From positions 124,001 through 188,000 of the forward strand of contig NZ_PIQC01000006.1 in assembly GCF_003987255.1 (NCBI RefSeq): a stretch of 64,000 nucleotides of DNA, written 5' to 3'. The notes under the pieces are model-generated. The model saw only the letters and a program-made list of their open reading frames with translations. It was not told where the DNA came from and did not search any database. Each line of letters opens with the position of its first letter. Position 1 is the first letter of the stretch. The position numbers and the translations under genes are program-made. This DNA is from Idiomarina ramblicola. Its GTDB lineage: Bacteria > Pseudomonadota > Gammaproteobacteria > Enterobacterales > Alteromonadaceae. Shown here piece by piece: positions 45,109 through 53,147 of the stretch.

Positions 45109-45163
45109 CTGACATAAAAATGACATACTTTAGTCATTAAGCTGTCATGAAAAGTCACTAAAG
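45109..45163 (+). promoter_or_regulatory. Tandem Pho boxes upstream of the TonB operon
   Basis: At least four consecutive 11-bp units in phase: CTGACATAAAA (45109-45119), ATGACATACTT, TAGTCATTAAG and CTGTCATGAAA (45142-45152), then a weaker AGTCACTAAAG. The consensus of a PhoB half-site is CTGTCAT followed by four AT-rich bases. The array ends 34 bp before the DUF3450 start. This predicts PhoB control of the whole TonB operon. Confidence 0.8.
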
Positions 45164-45196
45164 TCGCCACAAATTAATTCACAAAGGTCATAGTTT

Positions 45197-45991
45197 ATGA
45201 AGTTAATTACTTCTGTTGGCGCTTTAGCTGTCGCTATCTTAATTGCTGCTCCGGCGCAATCGCAGCAGGATAAACTGGAGCCTGTCGTCGATCAGGCGTC
45301 CTCTATCAATGAATCTGCGCGTCAGTCTCAGCTCACCATCGATCAAATTTCCGATGATATGCAGGAACGCCTGCAACAGTATAAACGCATCATGAAAGAA
45401 ATTGATGGATTAAACGTTTATACCGCACAAATTGAACAACAAATTGGCAGCCAGGAAAGCGAAAAGCAAGACATCAGTAACTCTATCGATCAGGTGAGTT
45501 ATGTCGAACGCCAAATTACCCCATTAATGCTGCGGATGATTGACTCACTGGAGTCCTTTGTCGAGCTGGATGTGCCTTTCTTGCAGACCGAGCGAAGTGA
45601 ACGCTTACAACACCTGAATGATTTAATGGAACGCGCGAACGTTGATGTTTCTGAGAAGTTTCGTCGGGTGATGGAAGCCTATCAGATTGAAGCTGACTAT
45701 GGCCGCAATATTGAAGCCTATACCGCGGAACATGAAATTAATGGTCAGCAGCAAGATGTCACTTATCTCCGTATCGGCCGCGTTGCGCTGATTTATAAAA
45801 CGCGTGATGGTCAGCATTTAGGCCTTTGGGATCAAGAAGAGCGTAGCTGGCAAGAACTGGATAGTAAGCACTTACCGGCAGTAGAAGAAGCCATTCGCAT
45901 CGCCAGAAAACAACTGGCTCCTGACTTACTGATGATGCCGCTGTTTGCTAATAAATCGAGCAGCTCAACTCACAACAGCGCCGGCCAATAA
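45197..45991 (+). CDS. DUF3450-family periplasmic coiled-coil protein
   Basis: 264 residues. A signal peptide (cleavage after PAQSQQ) is followed by long helices: residues about 30-110 (QSQLTIDQISDDMQERLQQY, SQESEKQDISNSIDQ) look like a coiled coil, and the later VTYLRIGRVALIYKTRDGQHLGLWD is conserved in the family. It heads the cluster that holds TtpC-ExbB-ExbD-TonB. Family function unknown, but it is nearly always next to TtpC-type ExbB proteins and probably contacts them in the periplasm. Pho boxes lie directly upstream. Confidence 0.88.
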   Translation: MKLITSVGALAVAILIAAPAQSQQDKLEPVVDQASSINESARQSQLTIDQISDDMQERLQQYKRIMKEIDGLNVYTAQIEQQIGSQESEKQDISNSIDQVSYVERQITPLMLRMIDSLESFVELDVPFLQTERSERLQHLNDLMERANVDVSEKFRRVMEAYQIEADYGRNIEAYTAEHEINGQQQDVTYLRIGRVALIYKTRDGQHLGLWDQEERSWQELDSKHLPAVEEAIRIARKQLAPDLLMMPLFANKSSSSTHNSAGQ

Positions 45992-46003
45992 GGAGTGGTA
46001 GCC

Positions 46004-47383
46004 ATGAATTTAACACAGCGTATTACCAAGTGGTTTTCAGTAACGATGCTGGCATGTGCTTCTGTTACTGCCTTATCGGCTCCGGTTCCTCAGGACCCGA
46101 TTAATTTAGATGAGCTATTACAGCAGTTGCAACAAGGCCAGTTTTCTCAATCAGAGAGCAACAAAGAGCGTGAGCAGCGTTTCCGCGCTCAAGAGCAAGA
46201 GCAAAAAGCCATGTTGGCGGATGCCATTGCCGAGCGCAATCGCTTAGAGCAACGTGCAGAAGAGCTGGAAACTCAGTTCGAGCAGAATGAAGTTGATTTA
46301 GGTAACTTAAGCGACACGTTAACCCAGCGTATGGGGTCCCTGAAAGAGCTGTTCGGTGTGCTGCAGCAGGTGGCGAATGATGCGTCCAGTAACTTTAATA
46401 ACTCTGTGATATCGGCTCAGTATCCGGGGCGTGTAGAACAGTTATCTGAGCTTGCTGAAAGAATGGGGTCATCGTCTAAGCTGGCGTCTATTGAAGACAT
46501 CGAAAGTGTCTGGTTTGCTCTGCAACAGGAAATGACAGAGTCCGGTAAAGTCGCTGAGTTTAACACTCAGGTTACCGCGGCAAACGGCGACAAGTCAGAA
46601 AAAGAAGTGGTTCGTGTCGGTGCATTCAACCTGGTTGCGGACGGCAAGTATCTGGAGCGTGTGGGTGAAACCGGTTCAGTCGCTGAATTAGTACGTCAAC
46701 CATCGGGCCGTTATCTGAATACCGCGGAAGATATTCAACAAACCGACAGCGGCATTGTGACCTTTGGTCTGGATCCTACCGGTGGCTCGATTCTTGGTTT
46801 GCTGGTGCAGGCACCTAGCCTGAGCGAACGCGTCGATCAGGGCGGAACTGTTGGTTACATCATTTTAGCATTGGGTGCTATTGGTCTGCTGTTCGCGCTG
46901 GAGCGCTTTGTCTCACTGATGTTACTGGGTAACAAAGTGAAGCGTCAGTTGAAGAAAGACAAGGCAAGCGATGATAACCCGTTGGGTCGTGTCATGCTCA
47001 TTAAGGAAAAACACCCACAGGCAGATACCGAAACGCTGGAGCTCAAACTCAGCGAAGGCATTATGCGTGAAGTGCCGAAGATTACTCGTAACCTCACGTT
47101 CATCAAGATTATTTCAGTGGTCGCACCGCTGATGGGTCTGTTAGGAACCGTAACCGGCATGATCAAAACCTTCCAGGCAATTACCTTGTTTGGTACCGGT
47201 GACCCGAAACTGATGGCGGGTGGTATTTCGCAAGCTCTGGTAACAACGGTACTGGGTTTGGTGGTTGCGATTCCAATGACATTATTGTTCGCAACGTTAC
47301 ATACCCGCAGCAAAAACCTGATTCATATACTGCAGGAACAAGCATCCGGCATTATCGCGGAGCGGTCTGAGCGAGGAGAGTAA
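46004..47383 (+). CDS. TtpC-like long MotA/TolQ/ExbB proton-channel protein
   Basis: About 459 residues. A signal-like N terminus and a periplasmic helical part (residues about 30-260, with ERNRLEQRAEELETQFEQNE) precede three membrane segments: GTVGYIILALGAIGLLFALE, VVAPLMGLLGTVTGMIKTF and LVTTVLGLVVAIPMTLLF. TtpC is an added component of TonB2 systems in vibrios that is needed for energy transfer to receptors. I chose ATG 46004 with AGGAG 8 nt upstream; GTG 45995 is an alternative. Second gene of the operon. Confidence 0.9.
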   Translation: MNLTQRITKWFSVTMLACASVTALSAPVPQDPINLDELLQQLQQGQFSQSESNKEREQRFRAQEQEQKAMLADAIAERNRLEQRAEELETQFEQNEVDLGNLSDTLTQRMGSLKELFGVLQQVANDASSNFNNSVISAQYPGRVEQLSELAERMGSSSKLASIEDIESVWFALQQEMTESGKVAEFNTQVTAANGDKSEKEVVRVGAFNLVADGKYLERVGETGSVAELVRQPSGRYLNTAEDIQQTDSGIVTFGLDPTGGSILGLLVQAPSLSERVDQGGTVGYIILALGAIGLLFALERFVSLMLLGNKVKRQLKKDKASDDNPLGRVMLIKEKHPQADTETLELKLSEGIMREVPKITRNLTFIKIISVVAPLMGLLGTVTGMIKTFQAITLFGTGDPKLMAGGISQALVTTVLGLVVAIPMTLLFATLHTRSKNLIHILQEQASGIIAERSERGE

Positions 47384-47385
47384 CC

Positions 47386-47916
47386 GTGTTATTCCTCATT
47401 GAATTCAGTAATGCGATTAGAGACTTCATCGAGGCCGGCGGACAAGTTCTGCTGGTCATCGGTATCCTCATTTTTACTATGTGGCTGATGATTCTTGAAC
47501 GCATTTTTTATTACCTCAACGGACACCGTAAAAATGTGAAAGAAACGCGGCAACGTTGGCAGCAGCGCGAAGATAAGTCTTCCTGGAACGCTGAGCAAAT
47601 TCGGCAGGCGATGATTTCACGTGTGAGCCTGGCATTAGGTGGCAATTTGCCGGTGATAAAAGCGTTAGTCGCGCTGTGCCCACTGCTGGGCTTGATGGGT
47701 ACAGTGACGGGCATGATAGAGGTATTCGATGTCATGGCGGTGACAGGAACGGGTAGCGCACGTTCAATGGCATCCGGTGTATCCAAAGCCACCATTCCGA
47801 CCATGGCGGGTATGGTTGGCGCTTTGTCTGGTGTGTTTGCCGCAACCTGGCTGCAACGAACAACCCGACGTGAGCGCATGAAGCTGGAAGACAAAATTTT
47901 ATTGGAACGTCACTAA
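47386..47916 (+). CDS. exbB: ExbB-type proton-channel protein
   Basis: 176 residues, the short ExbB2 form. Three membrane segments: VLLVIGILIFTMWLMILERI, CPLLGLMGTVTGMIEVFD and TIPTMAGMVGALSGVFAATWL. It starts with GTG after GAGGAGAG, 2 bp after the TtpC stop. With ExbD and TonB it converts the proton gradient into motion. Two ExbB-like proteins side by side are usual in TonB2-type clusters. Confidence 0.92.
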   Translation: MLFLIEFSNAIRDFIEAGGQVLLVIGILIFTMWLMILERIFYYLNGHRKNVKETRQRWQQREDKSSWNAEQIRQAMISRVSLALGGNLPVIKALVALCPLLGLMGTVTGMIEVFDVMAVTGTGSARSMASGVSKATIPTMAGMVGALSGVFAATWLQRTTRRERMKLEDKILLERH

Positions 47917-47937
47917 GGTGATGTTGAGGACAAGATT

Positions 47938-48345
47938 ATGAAGCAACATTTTGCCAATTTAATTGAAGAAGAAGAAAGCGCTATTGATATGACGCCGATG
48001 CTGGATGTGGTGTTCATTATGTTGATTTTCTTCATTGTTACGGCGTCTTTTGTGAAAGAAGCGGGTATTGATGTTAACCGCCCGGATGCTGCAACAGCCG
48101 TGCAGAAAGACCGTGCCAATATCTTAATTGCGATAAGTGAAAGCAACGAAATCTGGATTGATAAGCGCCAGGTGGATGTACGCGCAGTACAGGCTAATAT
48201 CGAACGTTTGTATGCGGAAAACCCGCAGGGCTCGGTGGTGATTCAGGCGGATGAGGAATCGAACACCCGAGTGTTGATTAAGGTAATGGATGCAGCCCGC
48301 TCAGCGGGGGTTTACGACGTTTCTGTAGCAACGGATGAAGAGTAA
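47938..48345 (+). CDS. exbD: ExbD-type energy-transducer subunit
   Basis: 135 residues. One membrane segment with the proton-carrying Asp in IDMTPMLDVVFIMLIFFIV, then a periplasmic domain (EAGIDVNRPDAATAV, EIWIDKRQVDVRAVQANIERL, VIQADEESNTRVLIKVMDAAR). Complete and normal. It lies between exbB (21 bp) and tonB (0 bp). Confidence 0.94.
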   Translation: MKQHFANLIEEEESAIDMTPMLDVVFIMLIFFIVTASFVKEAGIDVNRPDAATAVQKDRANILIAISESNEIWIDKRQVDVRAVQANIERLYAENPQGSVVIQADEESNTRVLIKVMDAARSAGVYDVSVATDEE

Positions 48346-48954
48346 ATGATGAGATTCCTGGCAGCATTACTGGTTGCAGCTTTTGTCACCATTGGTTTGT
48401 TTTACCTGATGCAGTCTTTGATCAGTGGTGGCGAAGGTGCAATGAGCGAACCGCCGCGAGGCAGCGTGCTGGACTTTGTGCGTACACCTGAACCTGAAGA
48501 AGTGCAGGAAAAGGAACGCAAGCCAGAACGTCCTCCAGAGCCTGAGCAGCCACCGGAAGATTTACCTCAACCGCAGATGGATAACGATGTTGCGGATACT
48601 GATGGCGGATCGGGTTATGACTTTTCGGCCAACATGGACAGTGGTGCAGACATTGGCAGTGGCATGTCACTGCAGGCAAGCGATGGTGAATACCTGCCTA
48701 TTGTGAAGGTTCAGGCAGCGTACCCTCGCAGAGCCCTGCAACGTGGCATAGAAGGTTATGTGGTGGTTGAATTTACGGTAACTAAACAAGGCTCGGTGCG
48801 AGATCCGGTAGTGGTACAAGCAGAACCGGAAGGTATTTTTGATCAGGCTGCGATGGATGCCGTACTGAAGTTCAAATACAAACCCCGGGTTATTGATGGT
48901 GAAGCGGTGGAAGTGGATGGTGTCCGCAACCGCATGACCTTTGAAATGGACTGA
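48346..48954 (+). CDS. tonB: Energy transducer TonB
   Basis: 202 residues. An N-terminal anchor (LAALLVAAFVTIGLFYLMQSL) is followed by a proline and glutamate rich stretch (KERKPERPPEPEQPPEDLPQ) and a TonB C-terminal domain (YPRRALQRGIEGYVVVEFTV, FDQAAMDAVLKFKYKPR). ATG directly follows the exbD stop. It carries energy to TonB-dependent receptors in the outer membrane. The receptor served by this copy is not in the operon; the receptor at 8.4 kb is a distant option. Confidence 0.94.
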   Translation: MMRFLAALLVAAFVTIGLFYLMQSLISGGEGAMSEPPRGSVLDFVRTPEPEEVQEKERKPERPPEPEQPPEDLPQPQMDNDVADTDGGSGYDFSANMDSGADIGSGMSLQASDGEYLPIVKVQAAYPRRALQRGIEGYVVVEFTVTKQGSVRDPVVVQAEPEGIFDQAAMDAVLKFKYKPRVIDGEAVEVDGVRNRMTFEMD

Positions 48955-48965
48955 ATGGGTGACTT

Positions 48966-50222
48966 ATGAAATTGAAATTCATTGCTTTAGTGGCTTGCGG
49001 TTGTTGGTTGGCTTTTGCCCACCCGGTACTGGCACAACAAACAGAACGAGTGCCTGCGCTGCGGGAAAAAGTCTACGGACAATTAGCCCGGGCTCAGGAA
49101 CAGGCTGATAACGGTAATCTGGCCGAAGGCATTTCAATACTGGGCGAAGTGGCGGAAAAAGCAGATAGCATGAACAGCTACGAGCGCGCCATGATGTGGA
49201 ACTTTTACGGTTTCATGTATTACGAGCAGGGGAATACGAAGCAAGCGATTAACTATTTTGAAAAGGTCGTGAAAGAGTCTCCTATTCCTGAGTCGCTGGA
49301 AAAAAGCACCTTGTTCAGTTTGTCTCAGCTGGCCTTAAGTGACGGTCAGTTCGAACGCGCTATTGGTTTTTTAAATCAGTGGGAAGGCCTGGCGGAAGAA
49401 GATGAAATGGGCAAAGCCTGGGTATTGAAAGCGCAGGCTTATTACCAGGCGGATAAACATCGCGACGCTTTGCCACTTATTGACAAAGCCATTGCAGCTG
49501 CCGATGCAGCAAAGAAAGTACCGGATGAAAACTGGTTGATTTTAAAACGCGCATTGCACTATGAGCTGGAACAGCCAGAGCAGGTTGCTAAGGTAATGGA
49601 GCGCTTAGTCACAAGCTACAGTAAGCCTGAATACTGGCTGCAACTGGCGGGCGTTTACGCTCAACTGGAGCAGGATGAAAAACAGCTGGCGGTACTGGAA
49701 GCTGCGCATCAGCAGGGGTATATCGAAAAAGGCAGTGAGTGGCGGCAACTGGCTCAGGCTTACTACTTTAATGAATTACCTTATAAAGCGGCTGAGACCA
49801 TGCAGCAAGCAATATCGAAAGGAAAAGTGGATGCCTCTGTCGATAACCTGAAGTTTGTGGCTCAGGCGTATACTCAGGCAAAAGAATATAAAAAAGCCAT
49901 TAGCGCTTATCAAGAGGCGTCGGATAAAGTTGAGCATGGCAAATTTGCGGCGCAAATAGCGCAACTTTATTTAACCCTGGACAACAATGAAGAAGCACTG
50001 AATTACGCCCAACGCGGCCGCAGTAAAGGCAATGTGGACAGTGAAGGCAACCTTTATCTGATAGAAGGAATGGCATCGCTCAATTTAAACAACTACGAGC
50101 GGGCGGTTGAAGCTTTTGAATTGGCGAGTGGCTATAAAGAGACTGCTCAGTCGGCCAAACAGTGGCTTAAATACGCCAAAAGTCAGCACAAGCAACAGCA
50201 GCAGGTAGCAAAACTGAAATAA
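48966..50222 (+). CDS. Exported TPR-repeat protein of the TonB operon
   Basis: 418 residues. A signal peptide (ending PVLAQQ) precedes about eight tetratricopeptide-like repeats, for example YGFMYYEQGNTKQAINYFEK, AQAYTQAKEYKKAISAYQEA and LIEGMASLNLNNYERAVEAF. Such repeats bind proteins. Gene order DUF3450-TtpC-ExbB-ExbD-TonB-TPR is conserved in related marine bacteria, which suggests a periplasmic assembly partner for TonB/TtpC. No enzyme domain is seen. The porin's Pho boxes begin 20 bp after its stop. Confidence 0.88.
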   Translation: MKLKFIALVACGCWLAFAHPVLAQQTERVPALREKVYGQLARAQEQADNGNLAEGISILGEVAEKADSMNSYERAMMWNFYGFMYYEQGNTKQAINYFEKVVKESPIPESLEKSTLFSLSQLALSDGQFERAIGFLNQWEGLAEEDEMGKAWVLKAQAYYQADKHRDALPLIDKAIAAADAAKKVPDENWLILKRALHYELEQPEQVAKVMERLVTSYSKPEYWLQLAGVYAQLEQDEKQLAVLEAAHQQGYIEKGSEWRQLAQAYYFNELPYKAAETMQQAISKGKVDASVDNLKFVAQAYTQAKEYKKAISAYQEASDKVEHGKFAAQIAQLYLTLDNNEEALNYAQRGRSKGNVDSEGNLYLIEGMASLNLNNYERAVEAFELASGYKETAQSAKQWLKYAKSQHKQQQQVAKLK

Positions 50223-50242
50223 ATAATTAATAAAACTTAAAC

Positions 50243-50286
50243 CTGTCATATTAGTGTCATAAAAAAGACATAAAATTGACTCACGA
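50243..50286 (+). promoter_or_regulatory. Tandem Pho boxes upstream of the porin gene
   Basis: Four 11-bp units in phase: CTGTCATATTA (50243-50253), GTGTCATAAAA (50254-50264), AAGACATAAAA (50265-50275) and TTGACTCACGA. The second unit is close to the consensus half-site. They lie about 90 bp before the ATG. A TATAAT-like TATAATG at 50321-50327 could be the -10 element. Confidence 0.82.
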
Positions 50287-50372
50287 TAGAAAAATAACTG
50301 CAATAAATTTTGCGGGCACTATAATGTGCCTGAAATTTAGTCAGTTCCAGCTTAGATCTCGTGAGGATGATT

Positions 50373-51344
50373 ATGAAAAGGTACTCGGTTCCGCTATTGC
50401 TTGCTGCCACTGCGGCCAGTTTTTCGGCTTTTGCTAACGATGACGACAGTTTAACGGTTTATGGTCGCGCGAATGTGTCGCTGCAAAGCAACGACTATGG
50501 TGACAATGCAGACACGGAAGTGGTCAGTAACTCGTCGCGTTTTGGCTTTAAAGGTGCGAGCGAGCTGGAATCTGACTTAGAAGTGTTCTACCAAATTGAA
50601 TTTGGAGTGGACTTGGCGGACTCCGATGACGACGAAGATGCGGTCACTAACAGAAACCAGGTGGTTGGTTTACGCGGTAACTTCGGTGAAGTCATGATTG
50701 GCCGTTACGATACCTTTTTAAAAGACTCTCAGGGCTCTGTGGATGAGTTTAAAGACTTTGAGGCCGACCTAAAAAGCTTGTTCCGTGGCGAAAATCGTCC
50801 GGATAATACACTGACCTACTACTCCCCATCGTACAAAGGCTTCAGCTTTGGGGTCACTTATATTGCCTCAGAAAACGACGCAGTTGACGATGGCTTATCT
50901 TTTGGTCTGATGTATGGTGACAGCAAGCTAAAGAAAACGAATTATTATGCGGCACTGGCCTTTGATCGTGACGTCAATGGTTATGATATTACGCAGCTGA
51001 CGGGTGCAACTAAGTTGGGTAAAACTCGGGTTGGTGTTGTATTACAACAATTCGAAACCATCAGCGGCTTAAATGATTCAGACGGCTACTTAGTCAGTGC
51101 GGCACATCCGTACGAAAACTGGGTCTTTAAAGCACAGTATCAAGCCGTTGATGACGGTAACGACAACGACGCGTCTTTGTCTGTGGGAGCCGACTACTTC
51201 TTTAGCGGCGATACCCGTGTTTATGCCTGGTACACAGGTCGTGAGTGTGACATCGCGTCTTACTCAACTCGTGGTTGCGGTGCAACTCCCGGCGTCGGTC
51301 AGGACTTTATTGCGGTGGGCATCCGTCACGATTTTTCCTGGTAA
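50373..51344 (+). CDS. General porin of the outer membrane (probable phosphate-starvation porin)
   Basis: About 323 residues. Signal peptide (PLLLAATAASFSAFA) followed by a 16-stranded barrel: DDSLTVYGRANVSLQS at the start, SRFGFKGASELESDLEVFYQIEFGV, VVGLRGNFGEVMIGRYDTFL, and the C-terminal VGIRHDFSW, a modified aromatic end. Many Asp residues in loops (DSDDDEDA, DDGNDNDA) could bind cations. Start at ATG 50373, with GAGG six bases upstream. The strong Pho boxes ahead suggest a role like PhoE, letting phosphate or its esters in (inference). Confidence 0.85.
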   Translation: MKRYSVPLLLAATAASFSAFANDDDSLTVYGRANVSLQSNDYGDNADTEVVSNSSRFGFKGASELESDLEVFYQIEFGVDLADSDDDEDAVTNRNQVVGLRGNFGEVMIGRYDTFLKDSQGSVDEFKDFEADLKSLFRGENRPDNTLTYYSPSYKGFSFGVTYIASENDAVDDGLSFGLMYGDSKLKKTNYYAALAFDRDVNGYDITQLTGATKLGKTRVGVVLQQFETISGLNDSDGYLVSAAHPYENWVFKAQYQAVDDGNDNDASLSVGADYFFSGDTRVYAWYTGRECDIASYSTRGCGATPGVGQDFIAVGIRHDFSW

Positions 51345-51370
51345 GCGCTTCTTTTAAAGAAAACACAAAA

Positions 51371-51397
51371 GTAGCCTGACCGTGGTTGTCAGGCTAC
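51371..51397. repeat. Palindrome of the GTAGCCTGA family after the porin
   Basis: GTAGCCTGAC (51371-51380) and GTCAGGCTAC (51388-51397) pair perfectly across a 7-nt loop, 26 bp after the porin stop. No T-run follows, so it may be a repeat that also helps to end or stabilise the transcript. The same ends occur at 39412-39478. Confidence 0.75.
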
Positions 51398-51431
51398 ACT
51401 GTAGCGGTCACTCTCAACCTTTCTGTACGCT

Positions 51432-52349
51432 ATGATCAACCTCGCCGTATTGGGGCTCTACCTACTTATTGGTTTTATCCTTAAGCGTACCGGCAAATGT
51501 CCGGATAACACCGCACAAGTTCTTAATCTCTATGTTATTTATGCAGCATTGCCCGGCGTTATTTTCAGTAAAGTTCCGGCACTGGAATTTTCTTCTGATC
51601 TACTGATTCCGGTTGTTATTCCCTGGGTTCTCCTGATAGCCAGTGGCATTTTTATATGGCTGCTGGGGCGCGCTTTTAAATGGCCACGCGAAGTGGTCGG
51701 TGCGTTACTCATTTGTGTACCACTGGGTAACACCTCGTTTTTTGGCTTCCCGATGATAGAAGCCTTTTATGGCAGTGATGCGATAGTTTATGGCTTATTG
51801 TACGATCAGTTCGGCTCCTTTTTCGGTTTGGCCATTTACTCGACCATTATTATTGCGCTTTATCGTGACCAAGACGAAAAGCCGACAATAGGCAGTGTTT
51901 CCCGGCAGATTTTGACGTTTCCACCGTTTATTGCGTTAGTCATTGCTCTGTTGACTAAATCTATGGTCTACCCCGAAGTATTCCAGCGACTCATTGATTC
52001 ACTCGCTGTGACCTTAGTGCCCGTAATTATGATAGCGGTCGGTTTTCAACTGAAGTTTCGCCTACCTAAAGGCAGTAAAACGCCGCTAACCATTGGTTTA
52101 TTAACCAAGTTAGTATTGATGCCGGCGCTTACGATTGGACTATTGTACGGTTTTGGTTTTGACAGTACCTTGGTTCAGGTCACCGTGTTCGAGAGTGCTA
52201 TGCCTCCTATGATAACAGCGGGGGCGGTGGCAATTATGGCTGGGCTGGCACCGCGTCTTTCGGCGGCTATGGTGGGTTATGGCATTTTGTTTGCCTTTGT
52301 TTCTCTCCCTATTGTTTACGAGTTATTGCAGTGGCTCTCTGCTCAATGA
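51432..52349 (+). CDS. AEC-family transporter
   Basis: 305 residues with ten predicted membrane segments in two similar halves. Typical parts are the start LAVLGLYLLIGFILKRTG, LLICVPLGNTSFFGFPMIEA and FESAMPPMITAGAVAIMAGL, the latter a conserved crossover motif of auxin efflux carrier (AEC) type proteins. Bacterial members move malonate, malate or unknown solutes. It sits between the porin and phoB. Whether it is in the Pho regulon is unclear, since no Pho box is seen just before it. Confidence 0.87.
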   Translation: MINLAVLGLYLLIGFILKRTGKCPDNTAQVLNLYVIYAALPGVIFSKVPALEFSSDLLIPVVIPWVLLIASGIFIWLLGRAFKWPREVVGALLICVPLGNTSFFGFPMIEAFYGSDAIVYGLLYDQFGSFFGLAIYSTIIIALYRDQDEKPTIGSVSRQILTFPPFIALVIALLTKSMVYPEVFQRLIDSLAVTLVPVIMIAVGFQLKFRLPKGSKTPLTIGLLTKLVLMPALTIGLLYGFGFDSTLVQVTVFESAMPPMITAGAVAIMAGLAPRLSAAMVGYGILFAFVSLPIVYELLQWLSAQ

Positions 52350-52377
52350 TATAAGAAATTTGACAGATATGTGTCCA

Positions 52378-52399
52378 GGTTCATAAAAGTGTCATATTC
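52378..52399 (+). promoter_or_regulatory. Pho box upstream of phoB
   Basis: Two 11-bp units: GGTTCATAAAA (52378-52388) and GTGTCATATTC (52389-52399). A further weak unit lies at 52360-52370 (TTGACAGATAT). They are about 45 bp before the phoB ATG. This agrees with the known positive autoregulation of phoBR. Confidence 0.68.
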
Positions 52400-52443
52400 T
52401 TTAGTAATAATTGCAGCATCAGTTCATATTAGGGAACCAATGC

Positions 52444-53130
52444 ATGTCACGTAGAATTCTAATTGTTGAAGACGAAGCACCTATCCGTGAGATGTTAAGC
52501 TTTGTGATGGAACAACATGGTTATCAGGCCGTAGAGGCCAATGACTTTGATGCTGCTGTTAGTAAAATTGCTGAACCATACCCCGATATGGTGCTGCTGG
52601 ACTGGATGCTGCCCGGCGGTTCCGGTCTGCAGTTGGCAAAAAAGATAAAGAGCGATGATTTTACTCGCAATATTCCCATTATCATGCTGACCGCAAGAGG
52701 TGAGGAAGAAGATAAAATCAAAGGGCTGGAAGTTGGCGCAGATGACTATATTACCAAACCGTTTTCGCCGAAAGAACTGATGGCTCGTATGCGTGCTGTT
52801 TTCCGGCGTGTTGCCCCAACGGTTCTGGACGAGCCGCTGGAAGTTGAGGGACTCAAACTCGACCCGGTATCGCACCGTATTTCGGTGGATGATAAAGGTG
52901 TGGATATGGGCCCGACTGAGTTCAAGCTACTTCATTTTTTTATGACACACCCAGAGCGGGTCTACAGCCGTGAACAATTGCTCGACCATGTTTGGGGAAC
53001 CAACGTTTATGTCGAAGACCGGACTGTCGATGTACACATTCGCCGCCTACGTAAAGCTTTGACTGAATACGGCTATGAGCGTTTGATCCAAACGGTACGA
53101 GGTGTTGGTTATCGTTTCTCAAACCGCTAA
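52444..53130 (+). CDS. phoB: Phosphate regulon response regulator PhoB
   Basis: 228 residues. Receiver with [14 protein letters not shown], phosphoacceptor Asp in [13 protein letters not shown] and Lys in [10 protein letters not shown], then an OmpR/PhoB winged helix ([46 protein letters not shown]). When phosphorylated by PhoR it binds Pho boxes. I chose the ATG at 52444 ([11 protein letters not shown]), with AGGGA nearby; the open frame extends 11 codons upstream without PhoB similarity. phoR follows 17 bp later. Confidence 0.97.
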   Translation: MSRRILIVEDEAPIREMLSFVMEQHGYQAVEANDFDAAVSKIAEPYPDMVLLDWMLPGGSGLQLAKKIKSDDFTRNIPIIMLTARGEEEDKIKGLEVGADDYITKPFSPKELMARMRAVFRRVAPTVLDEPLEVEGLKLDPVSHRISVDDKGVDMGPTEFKLLHFFMTHPERVYSREQLLDHVWGTNVYVEDRTVDVHIRRLRKALTEYGYERLIQTVRGVGYRFSNR

Positions 53131-53147
53131 GTTCAGGTTGATTTAGT

